This document shows, piece after piece, positions 36,225 to 44,266 of a stretch of 64,000 bases of DNA. The notes beneath the pieces are model-generated. The model saw only the letters and a program-made list of their open reading frames with translations, had not been told where the DNA came from and searched no databases. Within the stretch, counting starts at the first letter, position 1, and the number at the start of each line of letters is the position of its first letter. Made by a program: the position numbers and the translations under genes. Source of the stretch: Vibrio sp. 14G-20. GTDB lineage: Bacteria; Pseudomonadota; Gammaproteobacteria; Enterobacterales; Vibrionaceae. Location of the stretch: NCBI RefSeq assembly GCF_026241515.1, contig NZ_JAPHPW010000012.1, positions 62,001 through 126,000 of the forward strand, read 5' to 3'.

Positions 36225-37507
36225 TTTTAAATGTTCTCACGAGCACTAAAACCCTGACCGGCCGCTTAGCTGTTTTCTTTGGGCTAATGGCCGTGATTGT
36301 ATCGGCCTTTGTCTATTTAGTTTTTGTTGCTGCACTCTACATGTCAGAAGATCGCGTCGGTGAAAGACGCATCCTGATTGACCGTAACCATGCGGTTGGT
36401 TTATTCCAAGCAGGCGAAAGCGGTGAGTTAAGAATTGATGATCTTACAATCGCCTACAATGACCCAGCGTTGATACCTGCCAAATACTTAAACTACATTA
36501 AAGGCAAAAGAAGCTTCATCGGTGAGGTTGGTGAAGAACCTGAATCACGAATGGTGTATGTAGGTGAGTATTCTGATGAAGGTGAAACCTACCCAATCAT
36601 CCTGCTTTCTGAAATCGACCGCGTCGAGTTTGAGATTTACGAACTGGTTTATGCAACCACCTTTGTACTGACGTTACTTTCTATTCTAATTTTTAGCTTT
36701 GGTGCTTTACTTTATCGATTGTCCAAACGACTGATTGAACCCTTTAACGCTTTATCTGAACAACTTGAGTCTAACAAACTCAACCTCAACGAAGAGTTTG
36801 GTGTGAGTGATGATGCGGCGGTAGAGTTTCGCCAACTGACCGATCAGCTTAATCAATATCGAAGAGAAATCAATTCACTACTCAAGCGTGAACAAGCCTT
36901 TGCTCGCTATTCAAGCCATGAATTGAGAACACCGCTGACTGTTGCTCGCGGGGCAAATAAGTTACTCCTTCGCAGTGAAACGACTGAATTTCAATCTCGC
37001 CAGGTTGAGCGTATCGATGACGCCATTGTTCAGATGTCAGAGATGGTCGATGCACTACTAGGCCTCGTACGTTATGAAAGAAATAGTGACGATGCGCCAC
37101 CGCGACTATTTAGCCAACAAGAGTTAGAGACTATCGTCTCCAAAAACTCCGCACAGGCGGATGAGAAAGATGTCGAAATCTCAATGCACGTTCAATCAGA
37201 ACCAACCATTCAAGCCACCAGCGCGATAATGAATATGCTGGTCGGAAACTTGTTGAGAAATGCCATTGCAGCAACCAATAGCGGCACTGTAACCATCACC
37301 CTCTCCCAAGACAGTCTTGTGATTGAAGACCAAGGCGAAGGCCTACAGGAACAATACAACCCGAATGGGCATGGATTGGGTTTATTGATTGTCGAGGACT
37401 TATGTCAACGCTTCCAATGGGGCTTTGAATTGGTCAATCGCAGCTGTGGTGGCTGCACCGCGAGAATCGACTTTCAAACCGATTCTCCCTTGTCCATACC
37501 AGAGTAA
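36221..37507 (+). CDS. Sensor histidine kinase
   Basis: A 428-residue membrane kinase. Helix 1 spans about residues 16-40 and helix 2 142-165, leaving a periplasmic sensor of about 100 residues with many acidic residues (GEVGEEPESRMVYVGEYSDEGE). The phosphorylated His233 lies in RYSSHELRTPLT, and the ATPase domain has NLLRNAIAAT, EDQGEGL and HGLGLLIVEDLCQRF. Start is a TTG overlapping the regulator's TGA, with GGAG eight bases before. Acidic sensor domains often bind divalent cations or cationic peptides; that is inference. Confidence 0.9.
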   Translation: MILNVLTSTKTLTGRLAVFFGLMAVIVSAFVYLVFVAALYMSEDRVGERRILIDRNHAVGLFQAGESGELRIDDLTIAYNDPALIPAKYLNYIKGKRSFIGEVGEEPESRMVYVGEYSDEGETYPIILLSEIDRVEFEIYELVYATTFVLTLLSILIFSFGALLYRLSKRLIEPFNALSEQLESNKLNLNEEFGVSDDAAVEFRQLTDQLNQYRREINSLLKREQAFARYSSHELRTPLTVARGANKLLLRSETTEFQSRQVERIDDAIVQMSEMVDALLGLVRYERNSDDAPPRLFSQQELETIVSKNSAQADEKDVEISMHVQSEPTIQATSAIMNMLVGNLLRNAIAATNSGTVTITLSQDSLVIEDQGEGLQEQYNPNGHGLGLLIVEDLCQRFQWGFELVNRSCGGCTARIDFQTDSPLSIPE

Positions 37508-37606
37508 ATAAACTCGTAGTACTAAGTACAATATCCAACGAAAACTTGATTTAGTTGGTTTACAGAGCTCGCTCGCTACTAGATACTCGTGGGTCCTATT
37601 TGATTT

Positions 37607-37637
37607 AAAAATGCTGGCTATTTAGTCAGCATTTTTC
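37607..37637 (+). terminator. Terminator after the two-component genes
   Basis: AAAAATGCTGGCTA/TAGTCAGCATTTTT, 14 pairs with one G-U. The 37508-37606 stretch before it has repeat-like ACTCGTAG and AGATACTCGT words similar to 1715-1800. Confidence 0.8.
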
Positions 37638-37646
37638 CTAAGTGCG

Positions 37647-38576
37647 ATGAAACTAAATAATAGCCCTGTAACTCAGCATCAATTTAACGACCACACCTTT
37701 TTCTTAAAGCGTGACGATCAGCTTCACTCCCACTTTTGCGGTAACAAAGCCAGAAAGTTCATGAAGCTACTGGAAGATGAGCACCCAAACACCACCACTC
37801 TAATAAGTTATGGTTCCGCGCAGGCTAACTCTCTGTTTTCACTCGCAGCACTTGCAAAGATCAAAGGTTGGACGCTTGAGTTTTACGTTGACCACCTTCC
37901 TCAGTGGCTACAAGAACGCCCTATAGGAAATTACCGCGGCGCGATTGATCTTGGGGCTAAGGTTATTTCAACCCAAGAGATGGGCTCGAAACTTCATCCA
38001 CAAGAGTATATTGAGCAAGTAAGACAGCCAGATTCACAATGCATTCTGTTACCAGAAGGTGGACGCTCTCAGCTTTCTGAATACGGCGTGAAGCAACTGG
38101 CGATGGAAATACTCAGCTGGACTCGTTTTGAAAACAAACACGATTTCGCGGTGGCACTGCCAGCTGGCACAGGAAGCACGGCTCTGTATCTGCATAAGCA
38201 TTTAAAAGTGCACAACATCCCGGTTTTAACCTGTGCATGTGTTGGAGGCAGTGAGTACTTAACACAGCAGTTCAATGAACTTGGCGAAACCGATCACCCA
38301 CAGATCTTACCGCTAAAAACCAAGCACCACTTTGGTAAGCTGTATCAACAGGACTATCAAACTTGGTTGGATCTGCAAGAACAAACTGATATTGAATTCG
38401 ACCTGCTCTACGACCCACTGATGTGGCAATGCTTAGAACAATGGCAAGAAGACAACCCAGCCAAAACCATTATCTATATCCATCAAGGCGGCATCCTAGG
38501 CAACGAGTCGATGTTGCCGCGCTATCAGCGTAAATATCCAAAGATGTGCCGCAGCACGACCAACGCTTCCTGGTAA
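37647..38576 (+). CDS. PLP-dependent D-cysteine desulfhydrase / ACC deaminase family protein
   Basis: A 309-residue fold-type II PLP enzyme. FFLKRDDQLHSHFCGNKARKF holds the Schiff-base lysine (GNKARKF), SYGSAQANSLFSLAALA is the substrate-carboxylate loop, and LPAGTGSTALYL the phosphate-binding loop. Relatives act on D-cysteine or 1-aminocyclopropane-1-carboxylate; no residue seen here decides between them. The ATG lies 10 bases after the terminator of the kinase gene and the ribosome site is weak. Confidence 0.82.
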   Translation: MKLNNSPVTQHQFNDHTFFLKRDDQLHSHFCGNKARKFMKLLEDEHPNTTTLISYGSAQANSLFSLAALAKIKGWTLEFYVDHLPQWLQERPIGNYRGAIDLGAKVISTQEMGSKLHPQEYIEQVRQPDSQCILLPEGGRSQLSEYGVKQLAMEILSWTRFENKHDFAVALPAGTGSTALYLHKHLKVHNIPVLTCACVGGSEYLTQQFNELGETDHPQILPLKTKHHFGKLYQQDYQTWLDLQEQTDIEFDLLYDPLMWQCLEQWQEDNPAKTIIYIHQGGILGNESMLPRYQRKYPKMCRSTTNASW

Positions 38577-38635
38577 TTGTTCTTCTTACTTCTAACTCAA
38601 GCAATTTAAATTCTCGTGTTCTGAAAACATCGCCA

Positions 38636-38671
38636 AACAGCCATCACACTTCATAAGTGATGGTTGTTTAA
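38636..38671 (+). terminator. Terminator after the PLP enzyme gene
   Basis: AACAGCCATCAC/GTGATGGTTGTT with one G-U pair and a nine-base loop; T-rich tail. Confidence 0.7.
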
Positions 38672-38796
38672 CATATTTCACCTTCATTTTTCACCTCTAC
38701 TATTACACTTCAAATTAGAGACAGAAATCTGGCGAGAATCATCGCGTTATCTATACTTTCGATTGGAACGTCAATTGTCATCGAAAGGAATAACGC

Positions 38797-39534
38797 ATGC
38801 GAAAACTCACTACGCTCGGCCTGTTTTCAGTTTTACTGCCCTTCTCAGCGATTTCAGGAGAAAACGTCACTTATCAAGTCGATGGGATGGATTACGAAGG
38901 TTATTGGAGTGAAGCCAGTGACCAAGCGCCTTTGGTACTGCTTATACACGATTGGGATGGCTTAACCGATTACGAAAAAAAGCGTTCTGAGATGCTCAAC
39001 GAACTGGGTTACAACGTGTTCGCCATAGACCTATTTGGTAAAGGCATTCGCCCGACGGAAGTGAAAGACAAAAAACAACACACAGGCGAACTGTATAAAG
39101 ACCGAGAGAAAATGCGTGCGCTACTCAACGCTGGTGCTATGGAAGCGAAAAGACTTGGCGGCAACTTAGATAACAACGTAATGATGGGATACTGTTTCGG
39201 CGGAGCCGCTGTATTGGAAGCCGCTCGTGCGGGCATTCCTTCGAAGGCTTACGTCACCTTCCATGGCGGTTTGTCAACACCAAAAGGCCAAGACTACTCT
39301 CAGACTAAAGCCCCAGTTGTCGTATTCCACGGCACAGCTGATGCCATGATCTCAATGGAAGATTTTGGCAACCTCGCCGCTGAACTTGAAACGACCAAGG
39401 TTCCACATGAAATGATCACCTACAGTGGCGCTCCACATGCGTTTACTGTGTTTGGCTCAAATAACTATCAAAATGAAGCCGACCAAAAATCCTGGGATCG
39501 CTTCACTCATGTGTTAGAAACCACCACCAGATAA
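38797..39534 (+). CDS. Exported dienelactone hydrolase family protein
   Basis: A 245-residue alpha/beta hydrolase with a signal peptide (MRKLTTLGLFSVLLPFSAIS). VLLIHDWDGLTDYEKKR holds the oxyanion region, the nucleophile is Cys133 in MMGYCFGGAAVLEAA, and the Asp and His lie in FHGTADAMIS and SGAPHAFTVFG. A Cys nucleophile is typical of dienelactone hydrolases, but periplasmic members act on unknown esters or lactones. AAAGGAATAACGC precedes the start. Confidence 0.87.
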   Translation: MRKLTTLGLFSVLLPFSAISGENVTYQVDGMDYEGYWSEASDQAPLVLLIHDWDGLTDYEKKRSEMLNELGYNVFAIDLFGKGIRPTEVKDKKQHTGELYKDREKMRALLNAGAMEAKRLGGNLDNNVMMGYCFGGAAVLEAARAGIPSKAYVTFHGGLSTPKGQDYSQTKAPVVVFHGTADAMISMEDFGNLAAELETTKVPHEMITYSGAPHAFTVFGSNNYQNEADQKSWDRFTHVLETTTR

Positions 39535-39552
39535 GCAGCAACACTCAAACCA

Positions 39553-39588
39553 AATCAGCCCATGCTTAATGATAAACATGGGCTGATT
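39553..39588. terminator. Hairpin between convergent genes
   Basis: AATCAGCCCATG/CATGGGCTGATT, 12 perfect pairs with a 12-base loop, no long T tract. Probably the shared terminator of the hydrolase and dadA-like genes. Confidence 0.6.
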
Positions 39589-39612
39589 CGTATGACCAAG
39601 TATTTGGATGAA

Positions 39613-40866
39613 CTACATGTATCGATGAATACTCAAGTCGTCTGTTTTTATATCGCAATCAGAACCACTAACCACACTCGCTAACAGCTTTCCTGAACCA
39701 CATGCCATCGTCCAACCCAAGGTTCCGTGACCAGTATTGGTAAACAGATTCTTAATTGGCGTCTTGCCGATGATAGGCGTGCCATCTGGCGTCATCGGCC
39801 TTAACCCTGTCCAGTACTCTGCCTTAGAGAAGTCTCCCGCTTGTGGGAAAAGGTCTTTAATCACCATATCAATCGTAGCTTTGCGTTTGTCTGGAATCAG
39901 GTAATTAAAACCAGCAAGCTCTGCAGTCCCTGCAATACGAATTCGGTCATCGAAACGAGTCATCGCTACCTTATAGGTCTCATCCATAACCGTTGAAGTC
40001 GGTGACTTATCCGCACTCACGATCGGCAGTGTCAACGAATACCCCTTCACTGGATAAACAGGAATCGATAAGTCCACTTGCTTGAGCAATTCACGAGAGT
40101 AGCTTCCCGAAGCCACCACATAAGCGTCCGCTTTGAATTCACCTTGAGTTGTCGTAATGCTCTTTATGGTTTGGTTCTGATGATTCAAACTCACCACTTC
40201 AGTATCAAACACGAACTGAACGCCAAGCGCCTTTGCTTTCTCAGTTAAGGCTAAACAGAACTGGTGGCAATCACCCGTTTCATCATGAGGTAAGTATAAG
40301 CCGCCCACCAGCTTGTCTTTCACGTCAACTAATCCCGGTTCCACCGACAGACACTGATCAACACCAAACAGAGAGTGTTCGATTCCACTCTCTTTTAGCA
40401 GCTTCATATCCTGCTGAATAGCGTCCAGTTGCTTCTCGCTTCTGAATACTTGCAGCGTCCCTTTCTGCCTACCTTCATAAGCCAGTTGTTCACTGTTTCT
40501 TAGGTGAGTCAAACAATCTCGGCTGTAGTTAGCGACTCGCAACATGCGCGATTTATTCTGTGCGTACTTGGCTTGATTGCAGTTGGCGAGCATCTTAGTC
40601 GCCCAAGAAACTAATTCGGGAGAAAGTGACGGTTTCACTTTTAGTGGCGCATGCTCTTGGGTGAGCCACTTCATTGCTTTCAACGGAATACCAGGAGCAG
40701 CCCATGGTGAAGAATAACCGTAAGAAATTTGCCCAGCATTCGCAAAGCTGGTTTCTTTACCACTGTTATCTTGACGATCAATAACCGTGACCGAGTGGCC
40801 TTCTTTCGCCAAATACCATGCGCTGGTCAACCCAATAACACCACTGCCAATAACGATAACTTCCAT
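39613..40866 (-). CDS. dadA: D-amino acid dehydrogenase, DadA family
   Basis: A 417-residue FAD-dependent oxidoreductase. The dinucleotide-binding start VIGSGVIGLTSAWYLAKEGHSVTVID is followed by SFANAGQISYGYSSPWAAPGIPLKA, a DadA signature, and the C-terminal GLRPMTPDGTPIIG and NTGHGTLGWTMACGSGKLLA. It deaminates D-amino acids to keto acids, passing electrons to the respiratory chain. It is preceded by a LysR gene in the same orientation. No alanine racemase (dadX) is adjacent, so the physiological D-amino acid is open. Confidence 0.88.
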   Translation of the reverse strand: MEVIVIGSGVIGLTSAWYLAKEGHSVTVIDRQDNSGKETSFANAGQISYGYSSPWAAPGIPLKAMKWLTQEHAPLKVKPSLSPELVSWATKMLANCNQAKYAQNKSRMLRVANYSRDCLTHLRNSEQLAYEGRQKGTLQVFRSEKQLDAIQQDMKLLKESGIEHSLFGVDQCLSVEPGLVDVKDKLVGGLYLPHDETGDCHQFCLALTEKAKALGVQFVFDTEVVSLNHQNQTIKSITTTQGEFKADAYVVASGSYSRELLKQVDLSIPVYPVKGYSLTLPIVSADKSPTSTVMDETYKVAMTRFDDRIRIAGTAELAGFNYLIPDKRKATIDMVIKDLFPQAGDFSKAEYWTGLRPMTPDGTPIIGKTPIKNLFTNTGHGTLGWTMACGSGKLLASVVSGSDCDIKTDDLSIHRYM

Positions 40867-40995
40867 TGCATCCGCCTTTTATGTCACGCAACATTCTTGT
40901 AACTTTCGGACACTTTATTGAGCGAGCATTGACTTAACAATACAGTTAGCGTTGATAAAAAGTCATCACTTAATAATTAAAAGAAATACCCGGGA

Positions 40996-41928
40996 TTACA
41001 GAACGATAGCGTGGGCATCGCTACGTAAAAAAGACGTGTTCTCCATTAAAAACTCAAGGAAGGTTTCGGCTTGAATACTCAACTCTCTTCCTTTCAAAGA
41101 CTGCACCTTAACGGTCGCTTTAGATAACACCTCAATCTCAGTCGGCACGACTTCTATACGGCCTGATTCTATCTCTTCGAGAACCGTCAGCTTAGGCATA
41201 AAAGTGACGCCAAGCCCCGCAACAACAAAGTTAGTCAGCGCAGTCACCGAGTTAGTTTGTAATTTAGGTTGGAGATTGAAATGCGACATTTGCTCGGCTT
41301 GTTTCACTAGTCGTCCCATGCCAGTCGAAGTGTCAATCAAAGCCAGCGACACATCTTTGATTTCTTGCAGCGTCACAGATGTCTCTTTCATTGTTAGAAA
41401 GTGCCCTTTCGGAGCGATAAGTTCTAATGGGTGACTGCGTTCCACATGCGTTCGTAGTTTTGGATGCGGTGCTGCTGCGTAAGTGATGGCAAAATCGATC
41501 TGCTGATCTTCAAGCATTTTAACTGCATCAAGAGCACCGGCTATTTCTATCGACAAGTTGATGTCCGGATAACGGGTCATAAAGGTCTGCATCGGCTCAG
41601 ACACTAGATTAGTGATAAACCCTTCACCTATCGCAATACTGACGCTACCACCAGTCAGATTTTTAAGCTTGGTCAATTGAGTTAATACTGCAGCCTCACC
41701 TCTTATAATGGTGCGATAGTGATTCAACAACTCGTTTCCCGCTTCCGTTAAATAGGACTGGCGGTTGTTGCGCTCCCACACCTTCATCTCAACCTGATCT
41801 TCAAGTTGGGACAGCATACGACTCACTGCTGCAGGATCAACATTCAACATCTTCGACGCCTTACGTAACGACCCGTATTTCGATAAAGCATTAAGGTATT
41901 CCAGCGCGCGGATATTAAAGTGGTGCAT
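40996..41928 (-). CDS. LysR family transcriptional regulator
   Basis: A 310-residue regulator. The helix-turn-helix is within IRALEYLNALSKYGSLRKASKMLNVDPAAVSRMLSQLE-type sequence (residues 6-43), followed by an effector domain of about 210 residues starting near GSVSIAIGEGF. It lies 129 bases upstream of the dadA-like gene on the same strand and may control it, though no operator was identified. Confidence 0.85.
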   Translation of the reverse strand: MHHFNIRALEYLNALSKYGSLRKASKMLNVDPAAVSRMLSQLEDQVEMKVWERNNRQSYLTEAGNELLNHYRTIIRGEAAVLTQLTKLKNLTGGSVSIAIGEGFITNLVSEPMQTFMTRYPDINLSIEIAGALDAVKMLEDQQIDFAITYAAAPHPKLRTHVERSHPLELIAPKGHFLTMKETSVTLQEIKDVSLALIDTSTGMGRLVKQAEQMSHFNLQPKLQTNSVTALTNFVVAGLGVTFMPKLTVLEEIESGRIEVVPTEIEVLSKATVKVQSLKGRELSIQAETFLEFLMENTSFLRSDAHAIVL

Positions 41929-42097
41929 TCAACTTCCTTGTGATTCAACTGACACTAAGAACAAGCGTCTCATAAATTCGGCATTAACCTATATTCCAAT
42001 TTGATGAGATAGGGTTTGCGCTCATCAACTTGTGCACCGAGTCACTTCAAGGCATTACATTAAAGGCTGATATAGATTTTTTTAGCTTGCTGTAGAT

Positions 42098-42128
42098 AAA
42101 ACAAAGGCGACAACTTTCGTTATCGCCT
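42098..42128 (-). terminator. Terminator after the DHH gene
   Basis: On the minus strand AGGCGATAAC/GTTGTCGCCT (one G-U pair, GAAA loop) is followed by a T-rich run. Confidence 0.7.
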
Positions 42129-42175
42129 GTTGAGTTAATGCTTCTTATAGGCCGAAAATATCTTTAAGGATGGAC

Positions 42176-43168
42176 TTAGGCATCAAGCACAAGGTTAGGC
42201 CGAACTAGATCATAAAGGTAATCTAGTTCATCATTTTGCTGAAGCTGACGGTTGATAATGCCACCAGCCATATGAGGATGACCGCCACCAAAGCCAATTC
42301 CTGTATCGTTCAATACCTTTCGAACAATTTTCGCCACATTGTTTTTTGAACACTCAGAACGAAGAGAAATAAAAGATTTTTCACTACTTCTAGCCGTTAG
42401 AACGACGATATCAAGCTCATCAACACTTAGCAGAAAATCACCTAATACACCGAGCATATTTTTAGGACAACCTTCGGGAAGAGCAGCAAATGCGGCATTT
42501 TTTTCACGGCGCAAACTTGAAAGCATCACATTGAAGAGTTGTAACTCATGGAACTCAACTTGGTTTCGACAAATCTTATTCACGATCGCGTTGTCGGCTT
42601 TGGCTTGCAGATACGCAAGCGCTTTAAGATCTGAAGCACTTACACTTCGAGTGAAGTTGGCTGTATCAAAACTCAAACCGACCAGCAATGCTGTGGCCAC
42701 TCGCTTAGGTATATCAACGGAGAAATACTGATAGTACTCAACCATAATGGTGGCAGTTGCACCATAATCGGATCGAATATCGCTATACCAAACCGACGCA
42801 GGCGCTTCCACCTGATGATGGTCGATAACACCGACTTCCTCGCCAGTAAAATCAGTAATGTTCTTCTCACCAATACAACCATCAATCACGATGATTTTAT
42901 CGTCCGGCTTTAGACACAGATCTTCGGGTTTATACACTGGTATTTCGAGCCAATCGATAAGATTTCGTAGTGACACTCTATCGATGTGTCCTTTGAAGGT
43001 GATGAACGGATTCAAGCCTTGTTCTTTAAGCAGGTACGCCAGCGCATAAGCAGAAGAGATCGCATCATGGTCTGGAAAATCATGAGCTTGTACAATCACT
43101 CTTTTATTCGCTTTCAGCCTTTCTAGAAAAGCTTCAAATTCAATATTTGCCATTTCGAAATCGCTCAT
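42176..43168 (-). CDS. DHH family phosphoesterase
   Basis: A 330-residue DHH/DHHA1 phosphoesterase. Metal motifs are AHDFPDHDAISSAYAL (motif I, HDFPDHDA instead of the common HxxPDGDA), IVIDG, and the eponymous DHH in GVIDHHQVEAP at residues 116-118. The DHHA1 substrate loop is GFGGGHPHMAGG near the end. Relatives include NrnA oligoribonucleases and cyclic or polyphosphate phosphatases; the substrate here is not known. It is 40 bases downstream of the ETEC_3214-like membrane gene and closes a leftward gene cluster. Confidence 0.85.
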   Translation of the reverse strand: MSDFEMANIEFEAFLERLKANKRVIVQAHDFPDHDAISSAYALAYLLKEQGLNPFITFKGHIDRVSLRNLIDWLEIPVYKPEDLCLKPDDKIIVIDGCIGEKNITDFTGEEVGVIDHHQVEAPASVWYSDIRSDYGATATIMVEYYQYFSVDIPKRVATALLVGLSFDTANFTRSVSASDLKALAYLQAKADNAIVNKICRNQVEFHELQLFNVMLSSLRREKNAAFAALPEGCPKNMLGVLGDFLLSVDELDIVVLTARSSEKSFISLRSECSKNNVAKIVRKVLNDTGIGFGGGHPHMAGGIINRQLQQNDELDYLYDLVRPNLVLDA

Positions 43169-43208
43169 TGAAAACTAGCCTCCGAAGAGGCTATAGAAGT
43201 AAGAGACT

Positions 43209-44015
43209 CTAAATCTTATGTATTAGTCGATACTCAGTATTAGACAGGATCGCTTCTTCCAAAGCACCTACACCTAACGTGCTGTATCCGTAAAAATTCG
43301 GTTTCGCATTGGTGCGCAAAGATTGTACGCTTTCAACAATGTTATCATCCAACGTCAGTGCATCCACCACTTCAGAAAGTAACTCCCTATTTTCTTGTGA
43401 CATAGGTGAAATAAACTCACTTGCACCACTGACAGATGAATACAAGTAGCCAAATTCGCCACCATTATTCTCTTCAATGTAGTAGTTGCCTGTTCTTGCA
43501 AACGATGCACGGATCTCATTGACACTCTCGATTGAGCTAAACGTTTGAGAAAAGAAGTCCGAACCACCCGCATGCTCTAGCGTTTCCGGTGCGAATCCTT
43601 CATTTGGGAAAACAAGATAAGCGACGATCGCATTGTCTCTGGTAATGGCAGAAAGAATGAAGTTATCGTCTTGGTAATACTTAATGACGTCATCCGTTGA
43701 AGCGCGTTTAATATAAACCGGTGCACCAAATGTTTGATCTAACGTCTCAGCAGATGAACGAATATAGATTTTATCTAGTTTTCTATGTGATGGGATGTCT
43801 GTCATTTGGGACAAGCCGAAATCAAACATCTTCTCCAGTGCATCAAAGCTGTCATTAAAGCCACCTAAAGCAATGGAAATCACCGACACTAGGCCAATAG
43901 TACGAGCTATACCGCCCTTCTTCTGCTCTTCCAACAGAGACTCTTGAGTGTCTTGAAGCTCTTGCAACTCTTCCTGAATATCTTTTTGAATTTCCTTGTT
44001 TTGTTCTTCAGACAT
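43209..44015 (-). CDS. Membrane-anchored hypothetical protein
   Basis: A 268-residue protein. The first 32 residues are a charged, Glu/Gln-rich coiled coil (EEQNKEIQKDIQEELQEL), followed by one hydrophobic segment, ARTIGLVSVISIALGGF, and a soluble domain of about 215 residues with DKIYIRSSAETLDQTFGAPVY. I associate this layout with the little-known ETEC_3214-domain proteins but cannot confirm it. It lies 2 bases after a small membrane-protein gene and upstream of the DHH gene, so it is probably co-transcribed with both. Confidence 0.6.
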   Translation of the reverse strand: MSEEQNKEIQKDIQEELQELQDTQESLLEEQKKGGIARTIGLVSVISIALGGFNDSFDALEKMFDFGLSQMTDIPSHRKLDKIYIRSSAETLDQTFGAPVYIKRASTDDVIKYYQDDNFILSAITRDNAIVAYLVFPNEGFAPETLEHAGGSDFFSQTFSSIESVNEIRASFARTGNYYIEENNGGEFGYLYSSVSGASEFISPMSQENRELLSEVVDALTLDDNIVESVQSLRTNAKPNFYGYSTLGVGALEEAILSNTEYRLIHKI

Positions 44016-44017
44016 TT

Positions 44018-44188
44018 TTAACCTTTGATCTCATCGATTTTGTCCATTAACGCATCTGTACCGTTTTCAGCTTTCTCTTGTACTCGCTCAAACGCATCAG
44101 TATCCATGATACTTTCAATTTCATCGCTGTAATTAAGACCTAAATAAATGCCGAAACAGATAAATACTAAAGCGAAAATTTTAAACAT
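44018..44188 (-). CDS. Small single-pass membrane protein
   Basis: A 56-residue protein starting MFKIFALVFICFGIYLGLNYS, one membrane segment followed by an acidic helix (SDEIESIMDTDAFERVQEK). It resembles no family I recognise. The TTG four codons upstream is unlikely as a start. Immediately upstream of the 268-residue gene (2 bases), suggesting the two products interact. Confidence 0.6.
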   Translation of the reverse strand: MFKIFALVFICFGIYLGLNYSDEIESIMDTDAFERVQEKAENGTDALMDKIDEIKG

Positions 44189-44266
44189 TGTTACTCTCAA
44201 TTCTTAATTGGTAGACAAAATACATGCCGGATGACATGTACTTTGTTGTTTTACTTACCTGACTTA

